Shown in pieces: positions 16,086 through 23,781 of a stretch of DNA of 35,538 bases. Within the stretch, counting starts at the first letter, position 1; the number at the start of each line of letters is the position of its first letter. The stretch covers positions 1-35,538 of the forward strand of contig JAJFLP010000005.1 in NCBI GenBank assembly GCA_021772635.1, given 5' to 3'. Made by a program: the position numbers and the translations under genes. The notes beneath the pieces are model-generated. The model did not search any database, was not told the origin of the DNA, and was given only the letters and a program-made list of their open reading frames with translations. The stretch is from Verrucomicrobiota bacterium. GTDB taxonomy: Bacteria > Verrucomicrobiota > Lentisphaeria > JABSQK01 > JAJFLO01.

Positions 16086-16322
16086 ATGAATAGTGAAATT
16101 GAGCGAAATCTTGGAGCGCAGCCGATCGCGCAAATCATGGCCGACCTTGGTCTCAGGGGAGGGGATTTAGTGGCGAACTCAACTGAGCAGATCACGCACA
16201 AGATGGTGTCTCGCGCCTGTAAAGGTAGAAGATTAACATCAAGGGTCCAATTGAAGATTAGAAATGCGCTGAGCCAGTCCACTGGGGAAAAATATTCGAT
16301 CCCGGATTTGTTTAATTATTAG
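16086..16322 (+). CDS. Small conserved protein, possibly helix-turn-helix
   Basis: From ATG 16086 the protein is 78 residues (an in-frame ATG at 16068 would add six). It is mostly helical with a basic centre: IAQIMADLGLRGGDLVANS, ITHKMVSRACKGRRLTSRVQ, then IRNALSQSTGEKYSIPDLFNY. The spacing of helices and the basic KGRRLT turn look like a compact DNA-binding domain, though no classical HTH score could be computed. I have the impression of a conserved hypothetical family but cannot name it. It follows the STI1-like gene by 55 bp and precedes djlA, on the same strand. Confidence 0.65.
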   Translation: MNSEIERNLGAQPIAQIMADLGLRGGDLVANSTEQITHKMVSRACKGRRLTSRVQLKIRNALSQSTGEKYSIPDLFNY

Positions 16323-16487
16323 ACAAAGTTGCAAGTCGTCAAATGCTTCGACAACGTTCTTGAAATTACGCAAAAGCGTCCTGCTGATCCATCAGAAAAC
16401 TCAGCCATTGAAGTAGATCTTTTGGCAACCAGAAACAATACAGAAGCGTCAAAAAGTGAAGCACTAACTAGTGAAAAGGGACAGGTT

Positions 16488-17255
16488 ATGGCATGGTTTG
16501 GTAAGATTATAGGGGGGACAGTGGGCTTGATGATCGGTGGACCGATCGGGGCTATCAGTGGAATAGCACTTGGCCATCACTTCATCGACGATCCCGGGGA
16601 GGGTGTCGTCCCTGCCGGTGGTGGCAACTTCCCGGGCATGAGCCAAAATGAACAACTTCACGCGATCTTCTTCATCACCACATTTTCATTGCTGGCGAAA
16701 CTGGCGAAGGCGGACGGCGTTGTCAGCGAGAGCGAAATCAAGGTTGTCGATGATTTGATAACGCGTGATATGCAGATGACAGGAGAAGCCCGGAGTTATG
16801 CGATCAAGATATTCCAATCAGCGAAGAATTCACCGCATTCGTTTGAGCAATTTGCGACGCAGTTTTATCAGCACTTTTCCGGCCAGCGCCAATTGTTGCA
16901 AAGTATGATTGACTTGCTTCTGCGTGTCGCTGCGGCAGATGGTGAGTTTCACCCGGAGGAAGAACGATTGGTTCTAAGTGCCGTTCGGATTTTCAAGATT
17001 AGCAAACCGGAGTATGAGGCTGCCAAGGCGCGACACATAGAAGAGACGGACAAATACTATGCAATGCTGCGGTCAAAACCGAATGATTCCGACGAAAAAA
17101 TAAAGAAGAACTATCGCAAGTTAGTTAATGAGTTCCACCCTGATAAAATAGAATCGAAGGGCCTGCCACCTGAATTTAGCGAGTTTGCCAAGGTGAAGTT
17201 TCAGGAAATACAGGCTGCCTACGAGGCTGTTAGTAAAGAACGTGGCATAAAATAG
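16488..17255 (+). CDS. djlA: DjlA-type membrane-anchored J-domain protein with TerB domain
   Basis: The protein is 255 residues, near the length of E. coli DjlA. Its N-terminal glycine-rich hydrophobic segment (MAWFGKIIGGTVGLMIGGPI, 1-29) is the family's membrane anchor. A TerB-like helical domain follows (about 55-170, LLAKLAKADGVVSESE and LLRVAAADGEFHPEEE). A C-terminal J domain (about 190-252) contains the HPD tripeptide in NEFHPDK. DjlA stimulates DnaK ATPase at the inner membrane. ATG 16488 has a strong SD (AAGGGACAGG); the frame stays open upstream to 16329, but that part is unlike the family. It is the last gene of the plus-strand cluster. A degenerate repeat head (GGCAAGCAGTTTTTT) follows the stop directly and could aid termination. 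Confidence 0.93.
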   Translation: MAWFGKIIGGTVGLMIGGPIGAISGIALGHHFIDDPGEGVVPAGGGNFPGMSQNEQLHAIFFITTFSLLAKLAKADGVVSESEIKVVDDLITRDMQMTGEARSYAIKIFQSAKNSPHSFEQFATQFYQHFSGQRQLLQSMIDLLLRVAAADGEFHPEEERLVLSAVRIFKISKPEYEAAKARHIEETDKYYAMLRSKPNDSDEKIKKNYRKLVNEFHPDKIESKGLPPEFSEFAKVKFQEIQAAYEAVSKERGIK

Positions 17256-17349
17256 AGACGGCAAGCAGTTTTTTCGGGTCCCGCATGGGGGATCAATGCA
17301 GGCCAAGATTCTCGGAAAGAAAACTGAGTATCTGATTGGCGTCTTGTTC

Positions 17350-18450
17350 TCAGGTACTGACGCGAAATTCCGTAACATCACCATCTTGCATCACGTACTC
17401 CTTGCCTTCAATCCGCATGAGCCCCTCTTCTTTTGCGGCACGTTTGCTCCCGTGTTTGTCGACGGCGTCGAAAGGTATAATTTCAGCGCGGATGTAGCCT
17501 TTCTCAAAATCTGTATGGATAACGGCCGCTGCCTGCGGTCCTTTCGTCCCCTTGCGGATCGTCCATGCCCGAACTTCTTTCTTTCCTGCCGTAAGAAAGG
17601 TGATCAGCCCCAGACTTCTGAAACTTGTGCGAATGAGCCGATCCAGGCCAGACTCCTCGAGACCGAGATCTGCGAGGAATTCCTCGGCTTCGGCGGTGTC
17701 CAACTGGGCAATCTCCTCTTCGATCAAGGCGCTGATTGGCACCACCAGGTCGCCATTTTTAGTCGCGAACTCGCGGACTTGCGATACGTAGTTGTTTTCC
17801 ATGTCCGGCAGGTCGTTGTCCCCAACATTCGCAGCATAAATGACAGTCTTCGATGTCAAAAATCGGTAGTCACGGATTGCATTAAGATCGTCGTCATTCA
17901 GCGCAAGGCTGCGTAGTGGCTGTTCGGTGCCGAGGTGGGTCGAAATGCGTTTCAGTACCTCACTCGATTTCGCGGCAAGCTTATCGCCACTCTTGATTTT
18001 CTTCGCTAAACGTTCGATCGCGCGATCACATATATCGAGATCAGCGAGTATCAGTTCAAGGTTAATCGTTTCTATATCGCTAATCGGATCGACTTTTCCG
18101 TCTACGTGCACCACTTGCTCATTCTCGAAGCAGCGAACGACGTGAACAACTAAATCAACGTGATGGATGTTCTCGAGAAATTGATTCCCACGTCCTTCTC
18201 CTTTAGACGCGCCTTTCACCAACCCAGCGATATCAACGAACTCCGTGGTTGCGTAAATCTTTTTATCCGGATCCTCGATTTCAGCCAAGCGATCTATACG
18301 CGCGTCCCGGACCGTAACGACGCCAATGTTCGGTTCAATCGTGCAAAATGGATAGTTCGCAGCCTCTGCGCCCGCCTTGGTTATCGCATTGAATAGCGTT
18401 GATTTTCCTACATTTGGCAGCCCGACGAGGCCGCAAGCAAGACCTGACAT
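17350..18450 (-). CDS. ychF: Redox-regulated ATPase/GTP-binding protein YchF
   Basis: YchF is an Obg-related P-loop NTPase that prefers ATP and associates with ribosomes. The 366-residue protein has the normal family length. It shows G1 GLPNVGKS at residues 10-17, the switch region YPFCTIEPNIGVV, G3 DIAGLVKGASKGEGRGNQFL, the NVGD element, and a C-terminal TGS domain (about 280-363) with KKEVRAWTIRKGTKGPQAA and DFEKGYIRAEI. ATG 18450 has a GGAG SD 8 bases upstream. It is a single gene, convergent with djlA and divergent from ppnP. Confidence 0.97.
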   Translation of the reverse strand: MSGLACGLVGLPNVGKSTLFNAITKAGAEAANYPFCTIEPNIGVVTVRDARIDRLAEIEDPDKKIYATTEFVDIAGLVKGASKGEGRGNQFLENIHHVDLVVHVVRCFENEQVVHVDGKVDPISDIETINLELILADLDICDRAIERLAKKIKSGDKLAAKSSEVLKRISTHLGTEQPLRSLALNDDDLNAIRDYRFLTSKTVIYAANVGDNDLPDMENNYVSQVREFATKNGDLVVPISALIEEEIAQLDTAEAEEFLADLGLEESGLDRLIRTSFRSLGLITFLTAGKKEVRAWTIRKGTKGPQAAAVIHTDFEKGYIRAEIIPFDAVDKHGSKRAAKEEGLMRIEGKEYVMQDGDVTEFRVST

Positions 18451-18539
18451 TTTTAATTCTCCTAAAAATATTTATGATAAAAGCTCACTATGATCGCGCA
18501 AGTTTAGCGTTTTTCAATGCGCGTAACGAATTGATAGAG

Positions 18540-18575
18540 ACAGTAAGCAGTTCTACTTTGGGATGACTTTAAGTT
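18540..18575 (+). repeat. Degenerate repeat head and body
   Basis: ACAGTAAGCAGTTCTACTTTGG followed by GATGACTTTAAG matches the head and early body of the A/B repeats with several substitutions. It lies between the divergent ychF and ppnP genes. The dyad GTTCTGCT-AGTC-AGCAGAAC follows at 18632-18651. Confidence 0.5.
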
Positions 18576-18696
18576 AAACGCCCGATGCGCGATCGAATAA
18601 TATTTTTTAATCGGCATCATGTCTCGCGATAGTTCTGCTAGTCAGCAGAACGCCTGGGTCAGGAAGGCCTATTCAGTACTAACGGAAGGAAGCAGA

Positions 18697-19011
18697 ATGT
18701 CTAAATTTGAGAACGTGACAGTGGTAAAAGCGGCGAATGTGTACTTCGGCGGTAACGTAACGAGTCGCTCAATAACGTTTCCTGACGGATCAAAAAAGAC
18801 GCTCGGCGTAATGCTTTCCGGAGAATACGAGTTTGAGACAGCAGAGAAGGAGATTATGGAGATCATATCCGGTGAGCTCGAAGTCCAGTTGCCGGGTGCT
18901 CCGGGATGGAGAAGCGTGCGGGGTGGCGAAGTTTTCGACGTGCCATCTTCATCCAAATTTCAACTCAAAGTCCAGTCTGTCACCGATTACTGCTGCTCAT
19001 ATGTACAATAA
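18697..19011 (+). CDS. ppnP: Pyrimidine/purine nucleoside phosphorylase
   Basis: PpnP (formerly YaiE) is a small cupin-fold enzyme that phosphorolyses many nucleosides to base and ribose-1-phosphate. From ATG 18697 the protein is 104 residues, close to the family. It shows VVKAANVYFGGNVTSRSI, DGSKKTLGVMLSGEYEF, the ISGELEVQLPG beta turn, and the C-terminal FQLKVQSVTDYCCSY. ATG 18697 has a clear SD (GGAAGGAAG); the upstream frame to 18619 only covers a palindrome. The stop is followed within 10 bases by the remnant of another gene, suggesting a deletion or insertion just 3' of ppnP. Confidence 0.95.
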   Translation: MSKFENVTVVKAANVYFGGNVTSRSITFPDGSKKTLGVMLSGEYEFETAEKEIMEIISGELEVQLPGAPGWRSVRGGEVFDVPSSSKFQLKVQSVTDYCCSYVQ

Positions 19012-19019
19012 AAAGGGCG

Positions 19020-19115
19020 GAGGATTATATCAGCAGAAGATCGAATGTCGATTTCTCGCATGGGTACTGTCCGGACTGCTTGGTGCGTGCGCTGCGTGAG
19101 GCGGAAGGTTTGTAA
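19020..19115 (+). pseudogene. 3' remnant of a sensor/regulator gene ending in a Cys-rich tail
   Basis: The frame from 19020 to the stop at 19113-19115 encodes EDYISRRSNVDFSHGYCPDC plus 11 residues. This closely resembles the C-terminal tail of the CHASE protein at 27306-28577 (ETYITKHSEADFTHGICPDC). In that tail the first CxxC and the KKIRDD stretch precede this part; here they are absent and there is no start codon or SD suited to a separate gene. It is read as the last 31 codons of a lost paralogue. Confidence 0.65.
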
Positions 19116-19136
19116 GACGGGAGGAATCGGCGTTAT

Positions 19137-19150
19137 TCCGCAAGCAGTCC
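19137..19150 (+). repeat. Degenerate repeat head
   Basis: TCCGCAAGCAGTCC followed by AGTTTTCGGGC resembles the head plus CAATTTTTGGAC body. It lies between the pseudogene stop and the convergent dehydrogenase stop. Confidence 0.4.
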
Positions 19151-19174
19151 AGTTTTCGGGCGGTGTGGAGGGAC

Positions 19175-22066
19175 TCAACCCTGTTTTAGCAGTTCTGGGG
19201 CAACGCCGTGATCGTCGAAGTCATCGATTTCAAGGCTGGTCAGGTACGGCCGAATATTCTCTTTGGTTTCAACTTCAAGCGACTCCCAGACGCGACGCGT
19301 AACCTCGACCGGTTGCCGTATGAGACACGCCGCCGTCTGTCGCAAGACCGAATCCAGCAGACCCGATTCCTTCAAACTCATATTGAGCTTGCGACTCCGG
19401 TTAAAATCGTCGTTGAAGCTGGAGAACATGATATCTCGTATCAGCAGTCGCCACTCACGTGTTGCGACTTCGCTTTCTTTGTCGGTGAGAATGTTTAGAA
19501 TTCTGGTTCGAAACTCCGGCATGATGTAGGGGCTGATCGTATCGATGTCAAAGGCTTCATTGCGAATAGACTCCTGTTCGTATCGAAATCGCTCGGTAAT
19601 TCCGCGCAGCCATTCGAAATACGACGCTGTTACTCCGCCGCTGTTTGCGAGGAAATCGTAAATAACGTCGATCGACTTTTCTTTGAGTATAGCAGCCGCC
19701 CTTGGAGTAACGGGGCCATTTGCGCCGCAAACGACGAGTGCGGCATCGACATCCGCAGCGTTGTCGTAGGTGATCGCGTTTTCCAGTGCACAAGGCAGTA
19801 GAATATCGCACGACTTGGTAAGCACGACGGCACCTTCGGCAGTGCCGATAATGCGTTCGGTGACGCCGCCTTCGACATCTATCACGGTGCCTCTCTCTTT
19901 GGCGTGCATGAGAACAGCGTCGATATCAATATGATCGCCGATAATCGCGCCATGGGCATCGGCGACCGCGACGAGATTTACGCCGAATTTCTGCAACTCC
20001 CGTATTACCGATGTGCCAACCTTGCCGGCTCCCTGCAACACTATTCTTTTGTCATTTAACAAGACCGGGTATACACGGTCACGAAGCGTGTCCCAGTCAT
20101 CGTCAGATATTGACGAATTCAAATTCTCCGGATCCGCTGAAGCCCATGACACGGCCGCAACGGTCTGAATCAATTCCGTATCTGCATCGGTCAAGTTCCC
20201 ATCGGTCGGCCACTGTCCGGCGAGATACCGCTGCCCGATACCTGCAAGTATGGAATAGAACAGACCAAGTCCTGTAGCACCATTTCGAGCTTCAATTCCC
20301 ATGTCGGGCTTCCCTGTGATCTGTGCCGCTAAAACAAGTTCAAGGTAGTATTCATCGGTCATGAGCCTGCTGATTACGGCGTCATCGAAAGAATCGACAT
20401 CAAAGTGTTTTTCCAATATCGATCGGGCCTCGCCTATCGCAACGACGCGTTTTCCGATGTACGCGGCGCCGTACTTGCTGCCGAATGCAAGTGTGACGAG
20501 ATCGCGGAGTGCGGCCTTATACCCCTTGAATATCAAATCAATCTCGTAAGGCCCGCAGTTCACGTCACCTGCTGGTACGTCGAGGAACGGACCGGTCTCA
20601 AGGAACAAGGATTTACCGAAACTCGAAACTGAATCGGCGAAGTCCAGCGCTGTATTGAACTCACTTGGGTTCAGCAGAATTCCGCCCTTCCCGCCACCGA
20701 GCCGAAGATGACTGCGCGCAGTCTTCCAGGTCATCATGAAGGACAGCGCAGCTACTTCTGAGAGTTCCGCGATCGGATGAATTCGGAGTCCTCCTTTTGC
20801 TGGGCCGCGAATAGATGAATGACGCAGTCGATAGGCGTTCTTATTCGTTACCTTTCCATCAAGCCGACTTTCAACGAAGAATTCAGAGATGCTTTCGAAT
20901 CGCAAGAGCCAGTGCATTATCTCGTTGTTATCATAGAGCCCGGCGAGCTTTGCCGCCTCAAAGAATTGGGTTAGCACGTTCAGCAGAAAGTTGCTTTTCA
21001 TGTCGGATAAGTCACTGTCGATGTCGATCCGAGCGAGGCGTTTCAGGGTTTCGATTGCAGGTACTGCACTCTGCGGTGACGTTGGCCCGGAGATGACTTG
21101 TATAAGTTGAGTGATCAAACGTTCTAATTCGTCGGGCTCTGCGACGATCGCATTATCGTTGCCGGATTTATTAAGTGCGGATAGTCCGGCGACGATCGCG
21201 TTGACGTCTACTGTTGTGTTGACATAGAACGATCCGATGGCGACGGTGTCATTTGAATTGGCGTCCGGCGGTAAGAATAAGTCGTAGTAGGTACGACTCA
21301 GATTGATATTCAGGCGGCCGATTTCTGCGAGCATGTGCTGGATGAAATGACGCTCCGGGTTGCGCTTGGAGAAACTGATGCGAATCGTTTCATCGAAATC
21401 TGCACTTGGATCTGCGCTGCGGCTCCGTTCAACTGCCTCGACATGGACTCCATCGACTGACATAGCCGTTTCATAAAGCTGCAAGTGCCTGAGAACTCTC
21501 GGCGACGCTTTTTGGGCGAAGATTTCTTCGCGGACGTAATAGGCTGGTAATCCGTCTAGAAACTGCTGAGCGACCGGTGAGCCGGTGGCAAGGACTCGCT
21601 GCTCAATCTCACGCGCGTACGGCTTGACCTCCTCGGAATAATCCACGGATATGTCGTGGCGCTTTTCGATGCTGACGATCCGGTAACCTGACCGCGTAAT
21701 GATCGAGTCCAGACCGACGATATCAATCTCCCGATTCTCGTTCAGAAGATTTAATAATTTTCCCGCGATATTCGTCCCTACATTATAAAAATAGGTAATT
21801 TTACGACCTTGATCGGACTCTACAGCAACTCGTTCTCTATTAGCATCGAGAACTTGGGTAATGACAATAACGTGTTTCGCGATATCTGCGGGACTGTGCG
21901 AGTAGAAGTAGTATTCGGGCATGAACCCGGGTGTTAGAAATAGTTTAAGTCGTTTTTCGGCGTCATTGTGGTTTAATCCGAATCGATTCTCGAGAATCGA
22001 CAGGGTTTCGATACTTTGCCATCGGGTGTAACGTTTTTTATCAGAATAGATATCTTGTGGTTTCAT
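19175..22066 (-). CDS. NAD-type glutamate dehydrogenase, large-subunit class
   Basis: This enzyme oxidises L-glutamate to 2-oxoglutarate and ammonia with NAD. The 963-residue protein is much longer than the 450-residue class and shorter than the 1600-residue GdhB/GDH180 class, so it belongs to an intermediate large NAD-GDH group. The catalytic Glu/Leu/Phe/Val dehydrogenase core is in the second half: LRLGGGKGGILLNP near residue 455 (the K-GGAKGG site) and GPFLDVPAGDVNCGPYEID soon after. The Rossmann motif VLQGAGKVGTSV lies near 675, and CDILLPCALENAIT near 750. Residues 1-400 would be the regulatory, ACT-like N-terminal part. The start is ATG 22066, with no SD. It is a single gene whose promoter region begins with a type A repeat head 9 bases upstream. 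Confidence 0.92.
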   Translation of the reverse strand: MKPQDIYSDKKRYTRWQSIETLSILENRFGLNHNDAEKRLKLFLTPGFMPEYYFYSHSPADIAKHVIVITQVLDANRERVAVESDQGRKITYFYNVGTNIAGKLLNLLNENREIDIVGLDSIITRSGYRIVSIEKRHDISVDYSEEVKPYAREIEQRVLATGSPVAQQFLDGLPAYYVREEIFAQKASPRVLRHLQLYETAMSVDGVHVEAVERSRSADPSADFDETIRISFSKRNPERHFIQHMLAEIGRLNINLSRTYYDLFLPPDANSNDTVAIGSFYVNTTVDVNAIVAGLSALNKSGNDNAIVAEPDELERLITQLIQVISGPTSPQSAVPAIETLKRLARIDIDSDLSDMKSNFLLNVLTQFFEAAKLAGLYDNNEIMHWLLRFESISEFFVESRLDGKVTNKNAYRLRHSSIRGPAKGGLRIHPIAELSEVAALSFMMTWKTARSHLRLGGGKGGILLNPSEFNTALDFADSVSSFGKSLFLETGPFLDVPAGDVNCGPYEIDLIFKGYKAALRDLVTLAFGSKYGAAYIGKRVVAIGEARSILEKHFDVDSFDDAVISRLMTDEYYLELVLAAQITGKPDMGIEARNGATGLGLFYSILAGIGQRYLAGQWPTDGNLTDADTELIQTVAAVSWASADPENLNSSISDDDWDTLRDRVYPVLLNDKRIVLQGAGKVGTSVIRELQKFGVNLVAVADAHGAIIGDHIDIDAVLMHAKERGTVIDVEGGVTERIIGTAEGAVVLTKSCDILLPCALENAITYDNAADVDAALVVCGANGPVTPRAAAILKEKSIDVIYDFLANSGGVTASYFEWLRGITERFRYEQESIRNEAFDIDTISPYIMPEFRTRILNILTDKESEVATREWRLLIRDIMFSSFNDDFNRSRKLNMSLKESGLLDSVLRQTAACLIRQPVEVTRRVWESLEVETKENIRPYLTSLEIDDFDDHGVAPELLKQG

Positions 22067-22074
22067 GGCTGATA

Positions 22075-22166
22075 TACTGAAAGCAGTACAGTTTTTTTGC
22101 CAACTTTGAATTGATTACCTAAGATCTATGTTGAGCCTAGCGAAATCCGCCGCGGTGGAAACGATA
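22075..22166 (+). repeat. Intergenic repeat, type A copy 5
   Basis: The head TACTGAAAGCAGTA (22075-22088) is followed by CAGTTTTTTTGCCAACTTTG, CCTAAGATCTATGTTGAGCC, TAGCGAAATCCGCCGCGGTGG and AAACGATA. It starts 9 bases upstream of the dehydrogenase start codon and so occupies its promoter or leader region. Confidence 0.85.
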
Positions 22167-22394
22167 TTACGTCCCGCATGCGGGATGAAGATGCTCAGTA
22201 TATATTGCAGCAATTCGGGTTTCCGAAAACGACATAGATTGCACTGGGGTTACCTGAATGAGAACCACCGATCGCAACGGAGGTCTGACTTGCTTTTAAT
22301 TGGGATTGCCGAGACGCAGTGACGTGTGTAAACCACGTTATCAGGTTTTCGCGATCCGCGTTATTCATCGTGAAGAATTTCCGTAACCAATCAC
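22167..22394. other. Intergenic stretch with short palindrome
   Basis: CCCGCATGCGGG near 22175 is a perfect 12-bp palindrome. A short minus-strand frame (22195-22398) exists but has no SD or recognisable sequence, and no gene is called. It lies between the A and D repeats of a 565-bp gap. Confidence 0.4.
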
Positions 22395-22567
22395 GCACTA
22401 AAGTGTGAACTCCAACGCCTTTGCGAACGAGCTTTATATCCAGAGGTGTTGGAGTTTACGATTTATCGTGCACACAGGGCGCACACAGAGCACACTGAAG
22501 TGTGAACTCCAACAGTTTCGCGGATAAGCTTTATGTCCAGAGCCATTGGTGTTCACCTCCGCAGTAG
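22395..22567 (-). repeat. D repeat, copy 1 (two long hairpin units)
   Basis: Two hairpin units lie in tandem. In one, AACTCCAACGCCT (22408-22420) pairs with AGGTGTTGGAGTT (22443-22455). In the other, GTGAACTCCAACAG (from 22502) faces the CATTGGTGTTCAC end near 22555. The loops share GCTTTAT.TCCAGAG. Outer sequences CACTAAAGTGTGAAC and CACTGAAGTGTGAAC are also palindromic. The element matches 33641-33819 along its length and is joined directly to type B copy 4. Confidence 0.8.
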
Positions 22568-22632
22568 CGAGAGTCTTCGAAATCTTATGCGCAGTTAGAT
22601 TCAAGTCATTTAAATTTCAACTGCTTGCAGTT
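22568..22632 (-). repeat. Intergenic repeat, type B copy 4
   Basis: On the minus strand the head AACTGCAAGCAGTT (22619-22632) overlaps the TAA stop codon of the M48 gene. It is followed by GAAATTTAAATGACTTG, then CGCATAAGATTTCGAAGAC. The same stop-codon overlap is seen at 33466. Confidence 0.82.
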
Positions 22633-23492
22633 TAATTCGCTGCTTTATAATGAGTTAAGGCTTCAGGTATGAGCTTGTTTAAGTCGCTGATACGTCTCTT
22701 GTCTGACGGATGGGTAGATAGAATCTCTGGCGGAGCGGACGACTTCGAACTCGACATGCGCTTCCAGAACTGAATCGCCTCCTTCGGGTCATACCCGGCC
22801 TTTGCCATGAGTATAAGGCCTATCCGGTCCGCCTCCGACTCCTGAAGCCGGCTGAACGGTAGAATTACGCCGTACTTGGTTCCTAAACCAAGCGCTGAGC
22901 TGAAGAGTTGCTGGGTCTTTCCAGGTTGACTCTCCATCGCCTTACTTAGCGCCGCGGTGCCAAAATTGGCGATCATCGACTGGCTCATACGCTCGTTTCC
23001 GTGGTTCGCGATAGCATGTGCTACTTCGTGTCCCATGACAGCTGCGATACCCGCTTCGTTTTGCGTAAACTTCAGGATACCCGTGTAAAACGCGATTTTT
23101 CCGCCCGGCATACACCATGCGTTGACGGTGTTATCATCCTCTATGAGATTAAATTCCCATTCGAAATCATTTTCCATCCCATTTTCACGGTAAAATTCAT
23201 CGACCGCATTCGAAATCCGCAGTCCGACGTCGGTTACCATCATCTTCTGATTCGGCACAGACGCCAACGTGCTCTCGGTGAGAACCTGTCGATATTGCTG
23301 ACTGCTCAAGCTTAACATTTGGCTCGAAGGAATCAGCGTCACTTGCCGGCGATCTGTCATCGGTACTGTCGCGCAACCGCCGATGACGACCGCGATTCCG
23401 ATTGTAAGGATAGTTGCCTTGAGTGACTTCCAGCATTGGTTTCTTTTTCCCGACGCCTGAGTCGGTGCAGTTGATTTAATTATTAGATTCAT
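22632..23492 (-). CDS. M48-family metallopeptidase, lipoprotein
   Basis: This is a zinc endopeptidase of the envelope quality-control type (LoiP/BepA/YcaL relatives). The 286-residue protein has an N-terminal hydrophobic segment ending in the lipobox VIGGC (Cys40), then the M48 core. The zinc-binding HEVAH is at 155-159, with a downstream third ligand in the QESEADRIGL segment (about 217-226). An NTVNAWCMPGGKIAFYTGIL stretch typical of the family is near 121-140. It is expected in the periplasm, anchored to a membrane. ATG 23492 has an AGGAG SD 11 bases upstream. It is divergent from the mrfA-like gene. The stop codon TAA is embedded in a repeat head. Confidence 0.95.
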   Translation of the reverse strand: MNLIIKSTAPTQASGKRNQCWKSLKATILTIGIAVVIGGCATVPMTDRRQVTLIPSSQMLSLSSQQYRQVLTESTLASVPNQKMMVTDVGLRISNAVDEFYRENGMENDFEWEFNLIEDDNTVNAWCMPGGKIAFYTGILKFTQNEAGIAAVMGHEVAHAIANHGNERMSQSMIANFGTAALSKAMESQPGKTQQLFSSALGLGTKYGVILPFSRLQESEADRIGLILMAKAGYDPKEAIQFWKRMSSSKSSAPPEILSTHPSDKRRISDLNKLIPEALTHYKAAN

Positions 23493-23781
23493 TTTCGCGG
23501 TGCTCCTGAATTACTTTGGATTAGTTGTCAGTTCTGGCGGGCAAACTTAAAGAATAAATTCAGAATAAAGCTATTCTGGCGTTGCGACTTTTGTACGATT
23601 TCGGCATTTCTGACCCACATCGTACTTGCCCCTTTATAGCCACCAAACTTACCCCTATTTATAACCAATTCAACGACGCTCATTTCAAAGATTGCGCCGC
23701 GGTCGAATTTGCGGTCCGGTCAATTTCTACTTCCGAGCGTTTATGTATTGCATTTCGGGGTATTTTTACTACAGTTTTTAC

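Noticed and set aside
22195..22398. 67-residue minus-strand gene
   Set aside because: No SD, no recognisable motif, and it lies in a gap otherwise made of repeats; kept only as an unexplained stretch.
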